From positions 62,001 to 126,000 of the forward strand of contig JAIXOM010000054.1 of NCBI GenBank assembly GCA_027486755.1: a stretch of DNA of 64,000 nucleotides, in the 5' to 3' direction. Of this stretch, positions 34,466 to 42,920 are shown piece by piece. The stretch comes from Comamonadaceae bacterium (GTDB lineage Bacteria > Pseudomonadota > Gammaproteobacteria > Burkholderiales > Burkholderiaceae_C). Made by a program: the position numbers and the translations under genes. The notes under the pieces were generated by a model, which saw only the letters and a program-made list of their open reading frames with translations, was not told where the DNA came from and did not search any database. Within the stretch, counting starts at the first letter, position 1. The number at the start of each line of letters is the position of its first letter.

Positions 34466-35899
34466 ATGCCCAGCCGCGCCACCAAAATTGTTGCCACCCT
34501 GGGGCCGGCCAGCAGTGACCCGGATTTGCTGGAGAAAATGATCCACGCCGGTGTCAATGTGGTGCGGCTCAACTTCAGCCATGGCAAGGCCGAAGACCAT
34601 ATTCAGCGCGCCGAGCTGGTGCGGCAGGCGGCCCAGCGCGCCGGCCGTGAGGTGGCGATCATGGCCGATCTGCAGGGGCCCAAGATCCGTGTCGGCAAGT
34701 TCGCCGAGGGCAAGGTGATGCTCGAGCCAGGTGCGCGCTTTGTGCTGGACGCCTCACGCGCCGAGCCGGGCGACCTGCAGGGCGTAGGCCTGGACTACAA
34801 GGAACTGCCGCGCGATGTGAAGGCCGGTGATGTGCTGCTGCTCAATGACGGGCTGATTGTGCTGACGGTCGACGCGGTCAAGGGCGAGCAGGTGCACACC
34901 ACCGTCAAGCTCGGCGGTGAGCTCTCCAACAACAAGGGCATCAACAAGCAAGGCGGCGGACTGACCGCGCCGGCGCTGACCGCCAAGGACATGGACGACA
35001 TCAAGACGGCCATGAGTTTTCAGGCCGACTATGTGGCAGTCAGCTTTCCCAAAAATGCCACCGACATGGAGATGGCCCGCCAGTTGTGCAATGTGGCGGC
35101 CACGCCTTTTAAGCACAAGCCGGCGCTGATCGCCAAGATCGAGCGCGCCGAGGCCATCCCTAATCTGGAGGCGATCTTGCTGGCCAGCGACGGCATCATG
35201 GTGGCGCGCGGCGACCTGGCGGTCGAAGTGGGCAATGCCAGCGTACCCGCGCTGCAAAAGCAAATGATCCGCATGGCGCGGGCCCATGACAGGGTGGTGA
35301 TCACCGCCACGCAGATGATGGAGAGCATGATCGTCAACCCGGTGCCCACCCGCGCCGAGGTGAGTGACGTGGCCAATGCGGTGCTCGACGGCACCGACGC
35401 CGTCATGCTCAGCGCCGAGACCGCCGCCGGCCGCTATCCGCTGGAGACGGTCGAGGAGATGGCCAAGATTTGCCTGGAAGCGGAAAAAGCCAGCGGGCAC
35501 GAGATCGACGCCGACTTCAGCGGCAAGACCTTCAACCGCATCGACCAGTCGATTGCCATGGGCGCCCTGTTTACCGCCCAGCATTTGGGCGCCAAGGCCA
35601 TCGTGGCTTTGAGTGACAGCGGATCGACCGCGCTGTGGATGAGTCGCCATGACATCGGCATTCCGATTTACGCGCTCACGCCCAAGCTGAGCACGCAGCG
35701 CAAGATGGCCCTGTACCGCAATGTGCGACCCTTGCTGATGGACACCTCGGCCGACCGCGACACCGCGCTCGAACAGGCCGAGGGCCATTTGCTCAAGCGC
35801 GGCATCGTGCAGACTGGTGACATTTACGCCATCACCTGTGGTGAGCCCATGGGCGCGCCCGGTGGCACCAATATGCTCAAAATCTGCCGAGTGGCTTGA
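34466..35899 (+). CDS. pyk: Pyruvate kinase
   Basis: 477 residues with the expected series: ATKIVATLGPASSDPDLLEK, VRLNFSHGKAEDH, MADLQGPKIRVG, the catalytic Lys/Glu segment LIAKIERAEAIPNL, GIMVARGDLAVEVG and the hallmark ITATQMMESMI. A C-terminal allosteric domain is present. It converts phosphoenolpyruvate and ADP to pyruvate and ATP. The ribosome-binding site is CAGGAGA before the ATG. Confidence 0.97.
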   Translation: MPSRATKIVATLGPASSDPDLLEKMIHAGVNVVRLNFSHGKAEDHIQRAELVRQAAQRAGREVAIMADLQGPKIRVGKFAEGKVMLEPGARFVLDASRAEPGDLQGVGLDYKELPRDVKAGDVLLLNDGLIVLTVDAVKGEQVHTTVKLGGELSNNKGINKQGGGLTAPALTAKDMDDIKTAMSFQADYVAVSFPKNATDMEMARQLCNVAATPFKHKPALIAKIERAEAIPNLEAILLASDGIMVARGDLAVEVGNASVPALQKQMIRMARAHDRVVITATQMMESMIVNPVPTRAEVSDVANAVLDGTDAVMLSAETAAGRYPLETVEEMAKICLEAEKASGHEIDADFSGKTFNRIDQSIAMGALFTAQHLGAKAIVALSDSGSTALWMSRHDIGIPIYALTPKLSTQRKMALYRNVRPLLMDTSADRDTALEQAEGHLLKRGIVQTGDIYAITCGEPMGAPGGTNMLKICRVA

Positions 35900-35920
35900 G
35901 CCGCCGGGGCTCGGGCACAG

Positions 35921-35939
35921 GCTGAGTGGCGCACTCAGC
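35921..35939 (+). terminator. Hairpin after pyk
   Basis: GCTGAGTG and CACTCAGC are perfect 8-bp arms around GCG, 22 bp after the pyk stop, with no T-run. It is a possible terminator or processing hairpin. Confidence 0.45.
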
Positions 35940-36044
35940 TATGGCCTACTGCAACCGCGATCCTCGCTAAACTAAGCGCAGTTACCAGCCGGTTACCTGC
36001 GCCGGTCCGGTCTTTTGCCAACCCATCCCCAGGACTCCCCCACC

Positions 36045-37109
36045 ATGGCTCTCGTTTCCATGCGCGAACTGCTCGACCACGCGGCAGAGAACAACTACGG
36101 CATTCCCGCCTTCAACGTCAACAACCTCGAACAAGTCCAGGCCGTCATGACTGCGGCTGATGAGGTGGGCGCACCGGTCATCCTGCAAGCCAGCGCCGGC
36201 GCGCGCAAGTATGCGGGCGAGGCCTTCATCAAGCACCTGATCCTGGCTGCCGTCGAACAGTGGCCGCACATTCCGCTGGTCATGCACCAAGACCACGGCA
36301 GCTCCCCCAAGGTCTGCCAGGGCGCGATCGATCTGGGCTTTGGCTCGGTGATGATGGACGGCTCGCTGATGGAAGACGCCAAGACCCCGGCCTCTTTTGA
36401 CTACAACGTCGAAGTCACCCGCAAGGTGGTGGACATGGCCCACAAGACGGGCGTCACTGTTGAGGGCGAGCTCGGCTGCCTGGGCAATCTGGAGACCGGC
36501 GAGGCCGGTGAGGAAGATGGCGTGGGCGCCGAAGGCAAGCTCGACCACAGCCAGATGCTCACCGACCCGGAAGAGGCGGCGGTGTTCGTCAAAGCCACGC
36601 AGCTCGACGCGCTGGCCATTGCCATCGGCACCAGCCACGGCGCCTACAAATTCAGCCGCAAGCCCACCGGTGACATCCTGGCGATTTCGCGCGTCAAGGA
36701 GATACACCGCCGCATCCCCAACACCCATCTGGTCATGCATGGCTCCTCGAGCGTGCCGGCTGAGTTGCTGGCCATCATCAACCAGTACGGCGGCAAGATG
36801 AAAGAGACTTACGGCGTGCCGGTCGAGGAAATTCAGGAAGCCATCAAGCACGGTGTGCGCAAGATCAACATCGACACCGACATCCGCCTGGCCATGACCG
36901 CTGCGGTGCGCAAATTCATGGCTGAGAACCCCGACAAATTCGACGCCCGCGAATGGCTCAAACCGGCCCGCGAGGCGGCCAAGCAGGTTTGCAAGGCCCG
37001 TTATCAGCAGTTTGGCTGCGAGGGCCAGGGCGGCAAGATCAAGGTGCAGGGCGTGCAGGTGATGGCCGCCAAATACGCCCGTGGCGAGCTGGCGCAGCTG
37101 GTGCACTGA
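36045..37109 (+). CDS. fba: Class II fructose-bisphosphate aldolase
   Basis: 354 residues from the ATG at 36045 (the frame extends upstream without family similarity). Zinc-binding features: [13 protein letters not shown] (first His of the zinc site and the catalytic Asp) and [12 protein letters not shown]. The phosphate-binding GYxNINIDTD-type segment is [14 protein letters not shown]. This is the long class IIA-like/CbbA form of betaproteobacteria. It cleaves or forms fructose-1,6-bisphosphate. Confidence 0.96.
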   Translation: MALVSMRELLDHAAENNYGIPAFNVNNLEQVQAVMTAADEVGAPVILQASAGARKYAGEAFIKHLILAAVEQWPHIPLVMHQDHGSSPKVCQGAIDLGFGSVMMDGSLMEDAKTPASFDYNVEVTRKVVDMAHKTGVTVEGELGCLGNLETGEAGEEDGVGAEGKLDHSQMLTDPEEAAVFVKATQLDALAIAIGTSHGAYKFSRKPTGDILAISRVKEIHRRIPNTHLVMHGSSSVPAELLAIINQYGGKMKETYGVPVEEIQEAIKHGVRKINIDTDIRLAMTAAVRKFMAENPDKFDAREWLKPAREAAKQVCKARYQQFGCEGQGGKIKVQGVQVMAAKYARGELAQLVH

Positions 37110-37138
37110 AACTACGGCTACCACCCCGATAATCGAAG

Positions 37139-37168
37139 GCTCGCTGCCCGCAGGCAGCGGGCTTTTTC
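37139..37168 (+). terminator. Intrinsic terminator after fba
   Basis: GCTCGCTGCC and GGCAGCGGGC pair (with one G:T) around a CGCA loop and are followed by TTTTTC. This is the clearest Rho-independent terminator in the window. It ends 17 bp before the purC start. Confidence 0.85.
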
Positions 37169-37184
37169 ATGTCAGGCTCCGACC

Positions 37185-38111
37185 ATGACCGCCAGCTCCG
37201 CCCTGCACACCTCCTCCCTGCATTCCCTGCCTCTGCTCGCACGCGGCAAGGTGCGCGACAACTATGCCGTCGGCTCAGACCGCCTGCTGATGGTGGCCAG
37301 CGACAGGCTGAGCGCTTTTGATGTGATCCTGGGCGAGCCGATTGCTGGCAAAGGCAAGATCCTCACCCAGATGGCCTTGTTCTGGTTCGACAAGCTGGGT
37401 CACCTGTGCCCCAATCACCTCACAGGCCAGGCGCCCGAGAGCGTGGTCAGCGCCGATGAGCTGCCGCAGATCGAGGGCCGCTCCATGCTGGTCAAGCGGC
37501 TCAAGCCCATCCCGGTCGAAGCCGTGGTGCGCGGCTATCTGGCCGGCAGCGGCTGGCAGGAGTATCAGGCCAGCCAGTCGGTCTGCGGCGTGCCGCTGCC
37601 CGCAGGCCTGAAGAACGCGAGCAAGCTGCCCGAGCCCATCTTCACGCCCGCGGCCAAGGCCGAGGTCGGCGAGCATGACGAGAACATCAGCTACGAACAG
37701 GTCGAAAAAATCGTGGGGCCGCAACTGGCCGATCAGATCCGCCGGGTGAGCATTGCGATTTACCAAGCCGCCGCCCAATACGCGCTGACCCAGGGCATCA
37801 TCATTGCCGACACCAAGTTTGAGTTTGGCCTGGACGAAAACGGCACGCTCACCCTGATGGACGAGGTGCTCACGCCCGACTCATCGCGCTACTGGCCGAT
37901 CGAAGGCTACGAGGCGGCTTTCGCGCAAGGCGCCAACCCGCCCAGCTACGACAAGCAGTTTGTGCGCGACTGGCTGGAGGCGGTGCGCATACACGGCAAG
38001 CCCTGGGACAAAACCCCGCCCGCACCGGCCCTGCCGCCTGAGGTGGCCGCCCGTACCGCCGCCAAATACCGCGAGGCGCTCGAGCGCCTGACCGGAGCGG
38101 TGGCCGGCTGA
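37185..38111 (+). CDS. purC: Phosphoribosylaminoimidazole-succinocarboxamide synthase
   Basis: 308 residues of the long eukaryote/proteobacterial SAICAR synthase type: [13 protein letters not shown], the phosphate-loop-like [51 protein letters not shown] and [17 protein letters not shown]. It is an ATP-dependent step of purine synthesis. In related genomes purE and purK usually follow; here the next genes are the convergent cAMP/chemosensory cluster, whose last gene ends 2 bp away. Confidence 0.97.
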   Translation: MTASSALHTSSLHSLPLLARGKVRDNYAVGSDRLLMVASDRLSAFDVILGEPIAGKGKILTQMALFWFDKLGHLCPNHLTGQAPESVVSADELPQIEGRSMLVKRLKPIPVEAVVRGYLAGSGWQEYQASQSVCGVPLPAGLKNASKLPEPIFTPAAKAEVGEHDENISYEQVEKIVGPQLADQIRRVSIAIYQAAAQYALTQGIIIADTKFEFGLDENGTLTLMDEVLTPDSSRYWPIEGYEAAFAQGANPPSYDKQFVRDWLEAVRIHGKPWDKTPPAPALPPEVAARTAAKYREALERLTGAVAG

Positions 38112-38113
38112 AA

Positions 38114-38464
38114 CTAGCTTTTTTGCCGCAGCCGGTTGGCCATGTACAGCTGCAGCAGCAGGGCCCGAAAGACGATGCGGCTGATGTCCGACTCCTTGGA
38201 CAGCACCTGCTGCAAGCCGGTGGCGGTGAGCTCCATGCACACCGTGTCGACCTTGGCGCGCGCGGTGGCGCTGCGCACGCCGCCGGCCAATATCGCCTGC
38301 TCACCAAAGGGCTGGCCAGGGCTCAAGGTGGCAAATACCTGGCCCGTCTTGCCGTCGAGCAACTCTACGCTGCCCTGCTTGATGATGTAGAGCTTATCGG
38401 CCACCTGGCCGGCATCAAAGAGATGAACGCCGGCGGCGAAACTGACGTCGGTAAAGGCGCTCAT
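38114..38464 (-). CDS. Stand-alone cyclic-nucleotide-binding domain protein, canonical cassette
   Basis: 116 residues that are essentially one cNMP-binding domain: VHLFDAGQVADKLYIIKQGS (beta roll with the conserved glycines) and the phosphate-binding cassette PFGEQAILAGGVRSATARAK, with Glu55 for the ribose 2'-OH and Arg64 for the cyclic phosphate. A short C-terminal helix follows. There is no DNA-binding, kinase or membrane domain, so binding must be read out through a partner. Its ATG overlaps the stop of the preceding gene (ATGA). It is last in the nine-gene cheA-to-CNB run that also encodes an adenylate cyclase and a phosphodiesterase, so cAMP is the likely ligand. Its partner is unknown. 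Confidence 0.85.
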   Translation of the reverse strand: MSAFTDVSFAAGVHLFDAGQVADKLYIIKQGSVELLDGKTGQVFATLSPGQPFGEQAILAGGVRSATARAKVDTVCMELTATGLQQVLSKESDISRIVFRALLLQLYMANRLRQKS

Positions 38465-38937
38465 TTGAGGGACTCCGGCACGGCACTGAGATTGAGGACG
38501 CGCATGACCGTGCCGCGGTTGATGCCGCGCAGGCCCGGATGGCAGCCGGTGAAGGCCTTGAGCGCCTTGAAGACGGGAATCACGCTGGCGGTGACCACCG
38601 TGACCGCGGTGGCGGTCATGTTGTGCGGCACATCGGCCAGACCCGCAGCCAGACCGATGACAGCGCCCGGCCCAACGCGGTAGCTCGCGCCATCGATCTG
38701 CACATCGAGCTCCCCCTGACGCACCACATAGGCGTCATGAGCGGGCTGACCCTGCATGCACAGATGGGTACCGGGCTTGAATGCGGCTGAGCCCAAGGAC
38801 AACTCGCTGACCAGCTGGTAATAGAGTCTGTCCTCGCTGCTCAGCCCCAGCTTCACATAGGCAGCCATCGCGTCCGGCGAGTAGGGCGGCAGGGAGCCCA
38901 TCGCTTCGACCTTGGCCAGGTCCACCGAAAAATTCAT
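38461..38937 (-). CDS. Cyclic-nucleotide-binding-like protein with degenerate cassette
   Basis: 158 residues from the ATG at 38937 (the upstream extension to 39099 overlaps the phosphodiesterase gene and looks non-coding). An N-terminal helical part (residues 1-50) is followed by a cNMP-binding-domain fold: FKPGTHLCMQGQPAHDAYVV, RQGELDVQIDG and GAVIGLAAGLADVPHNMTAT. At the phosphate-binding cassette the usual FGE is VIG-L and the Arg is His, so canonical cAMP binding is unlikely. It could be a pseudo-receptor or bind another ligand. It is coupled to the canonical CNB gene downstream, and the two may form a pair. Confidence 0.78.
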   Translation of the reverse strand: MNFSVDLAKVEAMGSLPPYSPDAMAAYVKLGLSSEDRLYYQLVSELSLGSAAFKPGTHLCMQGQPAHDAYVVRQGELDVQIDGASYRVGPGAVIGLAAGLADVPHNMTATAVTVVTASVIPVFKALKAFTGCHPGLRGINRGTVMRVLNLSAVPESLK

Positions 38938-38974
38938 GGGGCTAGAACTCACGGACAACTCCCTTGGGAATGAA

Positions 38975-39769
38975 TCACTGCAACTGCTCGGCAACCTGCT
39001 CGGGCATGGCCAAAGCGAGCGCCGCAGGGCTGGAAAAACGGATGGAGCGCAGGAACTGCGCGCGCCCTGCGGGCGTGGCGACGGTGGCATGGGCGGCAAA
39101 ACCTACGCGCTGCCATTCCTGCGCCAAGGCCTGGCTGAGATCGGGGCCAAAACGGGCGCTGGCGCTCAGCAAAATATCAGCCTCATTGAGCAGCACCTGA
39201 CACCAAGCCTGGTTCCAGGCAAAAGCCTGCTCAGCCACCTGGGCGTGGTTGTCGGGCACGGTCTGCGGATCGGTATGGAGGATCAGCGACTCAATGCGGT
39301 CACGCCAGGGCTCAGGCAAGCCGGCGGCGTACTGAGCCACGCTGCGCCAAGACCGCGACTCGATGTCAAAGCGCTGCTGGTTCACCCCGCCAGGATGGCC
39401 AAAGTCGTGGGCAGCGGCCGCTGCCAAGGTGGCCGCCGCCCAGGGGCGGGCTGCCTGATCGGCCGTCGGCCCGAGCACATGCAGCATGGTGGTGATGGTT
39501 AGCATCACATCGGCGGTGTGCAGGCGGTTGTGATAGCTCGGCTCGTCATCGGCGGGCAGGGCCTCCATGCCCAGGGCCACCGCCCGGGTGAAGTCGGTCA
39601 TGGCCTGCACCTCAGCCGTGGCACGAACATCGAGCGCCAGGCTGGTGATGCAGGTCTGAGCCACTGCGGGCAGGCCGGGCCAGTCCTGGGACCAGGAGCG
39701 CCGCAGCTCGGCGCAGGCCTGGGCCAGGCCGTCAAACCAACGCTCGGGGGTCAGCGGCAGGGTCTTCAT
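38975..39769 (-). CDS. Class I 3',5'-cyclic-nucleotide phosphodiesterase
   Basis: 264 residues carrying the class I (PDEase_I) catalytic pattern rare in bacteria: YHNRLHTADV (Tyr79-His80-Asn81, His84, Asp87), AHDFGHPGGVNQ (His121-Asp122, His125) and LILHTDPQTV with a downstream LLNEADILL (Asp198), giving the two-metal site. It would hydrolyse cAMP or cGMP to the 5'-nucleotide. There are no regulatory GAF or membrane segments. It lies immediately after the receiver-cyclase gene, overlapping it by ATGA, so synthesis and degradation enzymes are translationally coupled. Nucleotide preference cannot be set from sequence alone. Confidence 0.87.
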   Translation of the reverse strand: MKTLPLTPERWFDGLAQACAELRRSWSQDWPGLPAVAQTCITSLALDVRATAEVQAMTDFTRAVALGMEALPADDEPSYHNRLHTADVMLTITTMLHVLGPTADQAARPWAAATLAAAAAHDFGHPGGVNQQRFDIESRSWRSVAQYAAGLPEPWRDRIESLILHTDPQTVPDNHAQVAEQAFAWNQAWCQVLLNEADILLSASARFGPDLSQALAQEWQRVGFAAHATVATPAGRAQFLRSIRFSSPAALALAMPEQVAEQLQ

Positions 39770-40950
39770 GGCAGCACGCCCGCCGAAGCCGGGGGATTGA
39801 CGAAAAAGGTCTCGATCTCGCCGATGCCCTTGACGCTGACGCTGCCACGCGGCTCGAGCGCAAAGTGCTGGCTCAGATGTTGGGCGGTCGAGGGCGAAAC
39901 ATGCACACGACCGGGCGTGCCGGTTGACTCCATGCGGCTGGCCACATTAACGGTATTGCCCCAGAGGTCATAGGTGAACTTGTGCATGCCGATCACGCCG
40001 GCCACCACCGGCCCGCTGTTGACGCCCACCCGGATTTGCAGCTGCGTGCCATGCTGCTGGTTGATGCGGGCCATGGCATTGAGCATATCAAAACCGGCCT
40101 GCACCACCGCCACCGCATGATCAGGGCGCGGCTCGGGCACGCCGCCGACCAGCATGTAGCAGTCACCGATGGTCTTGATTTTTTCGACGCCCGCCGCGCC
40201 GACGATGGCGTCGAAATCCGAAAAAATCTGATCCAGGATTTCAACCAGGCGCTCGGCCGACAGCCCCTTTGACAGCTGGGTAAAGCCCACCAGATCGGCA
40301 AACAGCACCGAGACCTCAGGGTGAGCATCGGCAATGCGTTTCTCGCCGGCCTTCAGGCGCTGCGAGACCGAGCGGGGCAGGATGTTGAGCAGGAGGTTCT
40401 CGGTTTTCTCCTGCTCTTTCTCTAGCTGCTCGTGCTGCGCTTGCAATTGCTGGCGGCGCAGCAGCTCCATATCGCGCAGGCGCTTTTTCTCGATGGAGGA
40501 GGTCAGGCGTGCCTTGAGCAGCACCTGGCTGAAGGGTTTGGGCAGGTAGTCGTCGGCGCCCATTTCAATGCAACGCACCACATCTTCGATGTCCTGCCCG
40601 CCCGAAATCACAATCACCGGAAAGCCCTTGAGCTTTGGGTTTTGCTGCATCTGCTCGAGCACTTCCAGCCCGGTCATCTCGGGCATCTCCACATCGAGCA
40701 GCATCAGGTCGAAGGCTTCGTCTTGCAGGCGTTGCAAGGCCAGGCGGCCGTTGGCCGCCTCCTCGATCTGCTGCACACCGATCTGGCGCAGCGAGCGCGA
40801 GATGCCCATGCGCATCATCTTGCTGTCGTCAACCACCAGCAGCCGCGCTTGCTCCAGCATCTGGGCATTGCGCTGCTCGTTGCTCAAAGCCTGGCTTGGG
40901 GTATCGATGCTGGCGTCGATGGCGCGGGTGGGGGCTTCGTTGAGGTTCAT
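39766..40950 (-). CDS. Receiver domain-class III adenylate cyclase fusion
   Basis: 394 residues from the ATG at 40950 (the longer frame to 41136 is inside cheB). Receiver (about 36-155): Asp41-Asp42, phospho-acceptor Asp86 (LMLLDVEMP), Ser116, Lys138 (LPKPF). A charged coiled coil (about 155-185) and the NILPRSVSQRLK linker lead to the class III cyclase domain. Metal ligands are Asp219 (LFADLVGFT) and Asp263 (TIGDCYM); purine-specifying Lys259 and Asp328 (FTYDLWGNTVNVASR) predict ATP as substrate; Asn335 and Arg339 are the transition-state residues. All catalytic positions are present. It is 4 bp after cheB and takes the place of CheY in this che operon, so CheA phosphotransfer probably controls cAMP synthesis. 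Confidence 0.92.
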   Translation of the reverse strand: MNLNEAPTRAIDASIDTPSQALSNEQRNAQMLEQARLLVVDDSKMMRMGISRSLRQIGVQQIEEAANGRLALQRLQDEAFDLMLLDVEMPEMTGLEVLEQMQQNPKLKGFPVIVISGGQDIEDVVRCIEMGADDYLPKPFSQVLLKARLTSSIEKKRLRDMELLRRQQLQAQHEQLEKEQEKTENLLLNILPRSVSQRLKAGEKRIADAHPEVSVLFADLVGFTQLSKGLSAERLVEILDQIFSDFDAIVGAAGVEKIKTIGDCYMLVGGVPEPRPDHAVAVVQAGFDMLNAMARINQQHGTQLQIRVGVNSGPVVAGVIGMHKFTYDLWGNTVNVASRMESTGTPGRVHVSPSTAQHLSQHFALEPRGSVSVKGIGEIETFFVNPPASAGVLP

Positions 40951-40954
40951 GGTC

Positions 40955-42028
40955 TCAGGCGCTGAGCTGGTGAATCTGATCGACGATGAGCTCAGGCATG
41001 CGCTCGAGCGTGACCGACTTGTCGACCACGCCCAGCGCCACCGCCGCGCGCGGCATGCCGTAGACCACACAGCTGTCTTCATGCTCGGCCAGGTTGATGC
41101 CGCCGGCCCGGCGTATGGCCTGCATGCCTTGCGCACCGTCGCTGCCCATGCCGGTGAGTAAAACGCCCAAGGTGTGCTTGCCGGCCAGCTCCGCGGCGGA
41201 GCGAAACAGCACGTCGACCGCGGGCCGGCAAAAATGCACCGGCGGGCTTTGGGTCAGGCGGGTGCGATAACCACCGGCACCGGCGACCACCATCAGGTGG
41301 TAATTGCCCGGCGCAATCAAGCATTGGCCGGGCAGCACCGGTTCGTCGTTGACCGCCTCGCGCACCTCGTAGGGGCACAGCTCGTTCAGACGCTCGGCCA
41401 CCGCCTTGGAGAAAAAGGCCGGGATGTGCTGCACCACCACAATCGGCGGCAGCCCGGCCGGCAGGCTGGGCAGCAGGCTGCGCAAGGCCTCCACCCCGCC
41501 GGTGGAGGCGCCCACCACGATCAGCCGCCGCTCAACCGAGCCAGTGCCGACCCAGGCCGGTGCCCTTTTGAGCACAGGCGCTGCCGGCGCGGCGGGCACG
41601 ACGGGGAAGGCACCCGCCGGGCGAAAGCGTTTTTTGGCAGCATGCCCGGCCTTGATGTGAAAGGCCAGCTTGCCGGCCAGTGCGCCCACCGACATGCTGC
41701 CATCGGGTTTGGCCAGCACCTCGCTGGCACCAGCCTCCATGGCGTCCAGCGCAATCTGCGAGCCCTGCTGGGTCAGGGAGCTGATGACCACCACCGCAAT
41801 GGGCGAGCGCTCTTTTTGCAGCTGGCGCAAGTAGGTCAGACCGTCCATGCGCGGCATTTCCATGTCCAGGGTCATGACATCAGGCTGCAACCGGGCCACC
41901 TTGTCCATGGCAATCAGGGGGTCGTTGGCCACGCCCACCACCTCAATGTCCGGGTCGTGCGCCAAGGTGTCGGTGATGGTCTTTCTCACCAGCGCCGAAT
42001 CGTCCACCACAAGTACTTTAATAGGCAA
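40955..42028 (-). CDS. cheB: Chemotaxis methylesterase/glutamine deamidase CheB
   Basis: 357 residues. Receiver with phospho-acceptor Asp55 (VMTLDMEMPRMDGL), a linker rich in Pro/Ala, and the methylesterase domain with the catalytic Ser (VVGASTGGVEAL), His (VVQHIPAFFSKAVAERL) and Asp (LTGMGSDGAQGM). It removes methyl groups from receptor glutamates, the adaptation arm opposite CheR. It stands 15 bp after cheR and 4 bp before the receiver-cyclase gene. Confidence 0.96.
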   Translation of the reverse strand: MPIKVLVVDDSALVRKTITDTLAHDPDIEVVGVANDPLIAMDKVARLQPDVMTLDMEMPRMDGLTYLRQLQKERSPIAVVVISSLTQQGSQIALDAMEAGASEVLAKPDGSMSVGALAGKLAFHIKAGHAAKKRFRPAGAFPVVPAAPAAPVLKRAPAWVGTGSVERRLIVVGASTGGVEALRSLLPSLPAGLPPIVVVQHIPAFFSKAVAERLNELCPYEVREAVNDEPVLPGQCLIAPGNYHLMVVAGAGGYRTRLTQSPPVHFCRPAVDVLFRSAAELAGKHTLGVLLTGMGSDGAQGMQAIRRAGGINLAEHEDSCVVYGMPRAAVALGVVDKSVTLERMPELIVDQIHQLSA

Positions 42029-42043
42029 TGAAGTCTCCTGAGC

Positions 42044-42916
42044 TCAAGGCGAGCCTGGGCGCTGATAGATGCCATTGCCCAGACTGAGCAAGGAATGCTT
42101 GATGCGCAGCAGGCTGTCAGAATGGCCGGCAATCAGATACCCGCCCGGCTCCAGCGCATCATGCAGGCGCTGCACCAGTTGGGTCTGCGAGGCCAGCTCG
42201 AAATAAATCAGCACATTGCGGCAAAACACCAGGTGCTGGGGCATCGCGACGGTGTAGCTGTCGGCAAACAAGTTCATGCGCTGAAACTGTACCTTGTGCT
42301 GCAGCTCGGGCTTGACCTTGCAAAAGCCGTCGTAGGGGCCGGTGCCCTTTTGGAAATACTTCTTGAGCAGGCCCGGATGCGGCAGGCCCAGGCGCTCGAT
42401 CTCGTAGATGGCCTTCTGGGCCTTTTTCAGCGCCCGGTGCGAGATGTCGGTCGCCTCGATTTGCCAGCGCAAATCCGGCTGTTTTTGCTCGGCATACTCG
42501 GCCAGGGTGATGGCCAGGGTAAAGGCCTCCTCACCGCTAGAGCAACCGGCTGACCAGCAGCGCAGGGCCCGGCGCGCGCTCGGGCTGCGCGAGAGCAATT
42601 GATCGAGCAACTCGGACTGCAGAATTTCAAACTGCACCGCCTCCCGAAAAAAGTGGGTGTGGTTGGTCGAAACCAGGTCGATCAGGATCTCGATCTCATC
42701 GGCCCCCTGCGCCAGCAGCCAGTCCAAATAGCCGTCCCAATCCTCAAAGCCCAACTCCCGGCGGCGCTTGCTCAGACGGCTGCTGAGCAGAGTGATCTTG
42801 TTGGGCCCTAAATAGATGCGGCTGTGCCTGTGTATCAAGGCACACAGTTGGTCGAAAATTTCTGGCGACATCGGGCCATCCCGATGTGCCCGAGTTTGCG
42901 CAGCCGCAGCGACCAT
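42044..42916 (-). CDS. cheR: Chemotaxis protein methyltransferase CheR
   Basis: 290 residues from the ATG at 42916, 4 bp after the mcp stop, with AAGGA upstream; other ATGs at 42964 and 42871 are possible. N-terminal helical domain (FDQLCALIHRHSRIYLGPNK), then LVSTNHTHFFREAVQFE, the SAM-binding CWSAGCSSGEEAFTLAI and the VFCRNVLIYFE motif. It methylates receptor glutamates using SAM. It lies in the cheA-cheW-mcp-cheR-cheB order. Confidence 0.95.
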   Translation of the reverse strand: MVAAAAQTRAHRDGPMSPEIFDQLCALIHRHSRIYLGPNKITLLSSRLSKRRRELGFEDWDGYLDWLLAQGADEIEILIDLVSTNHTHFFREAVQFEILQSELLDQLLSRSPSARRALRCWSAGCSSGEEAFTLAITLAEYAEQKQPDLRWQIEATDISHRALKKAQKAIYEIERLGLPHPGLLKKYFQKGTGPYDGFCKVKPELQHKVQFQRMNLFADSYTVAMPQHLVFCRNVLIYFELASQTQLVQRLHDALEPGGYLIAGHSDSLLRIKHSLLSLGNGIYQRPGSP

Positions 42917-42920
42917 CGCC

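Noticed and set aside
34255-34587. 110-codon minus-strand frame over the Lmo0937-type gene and the pyk start
   Set aside because: Antisense to two better-supported genes and without family features.
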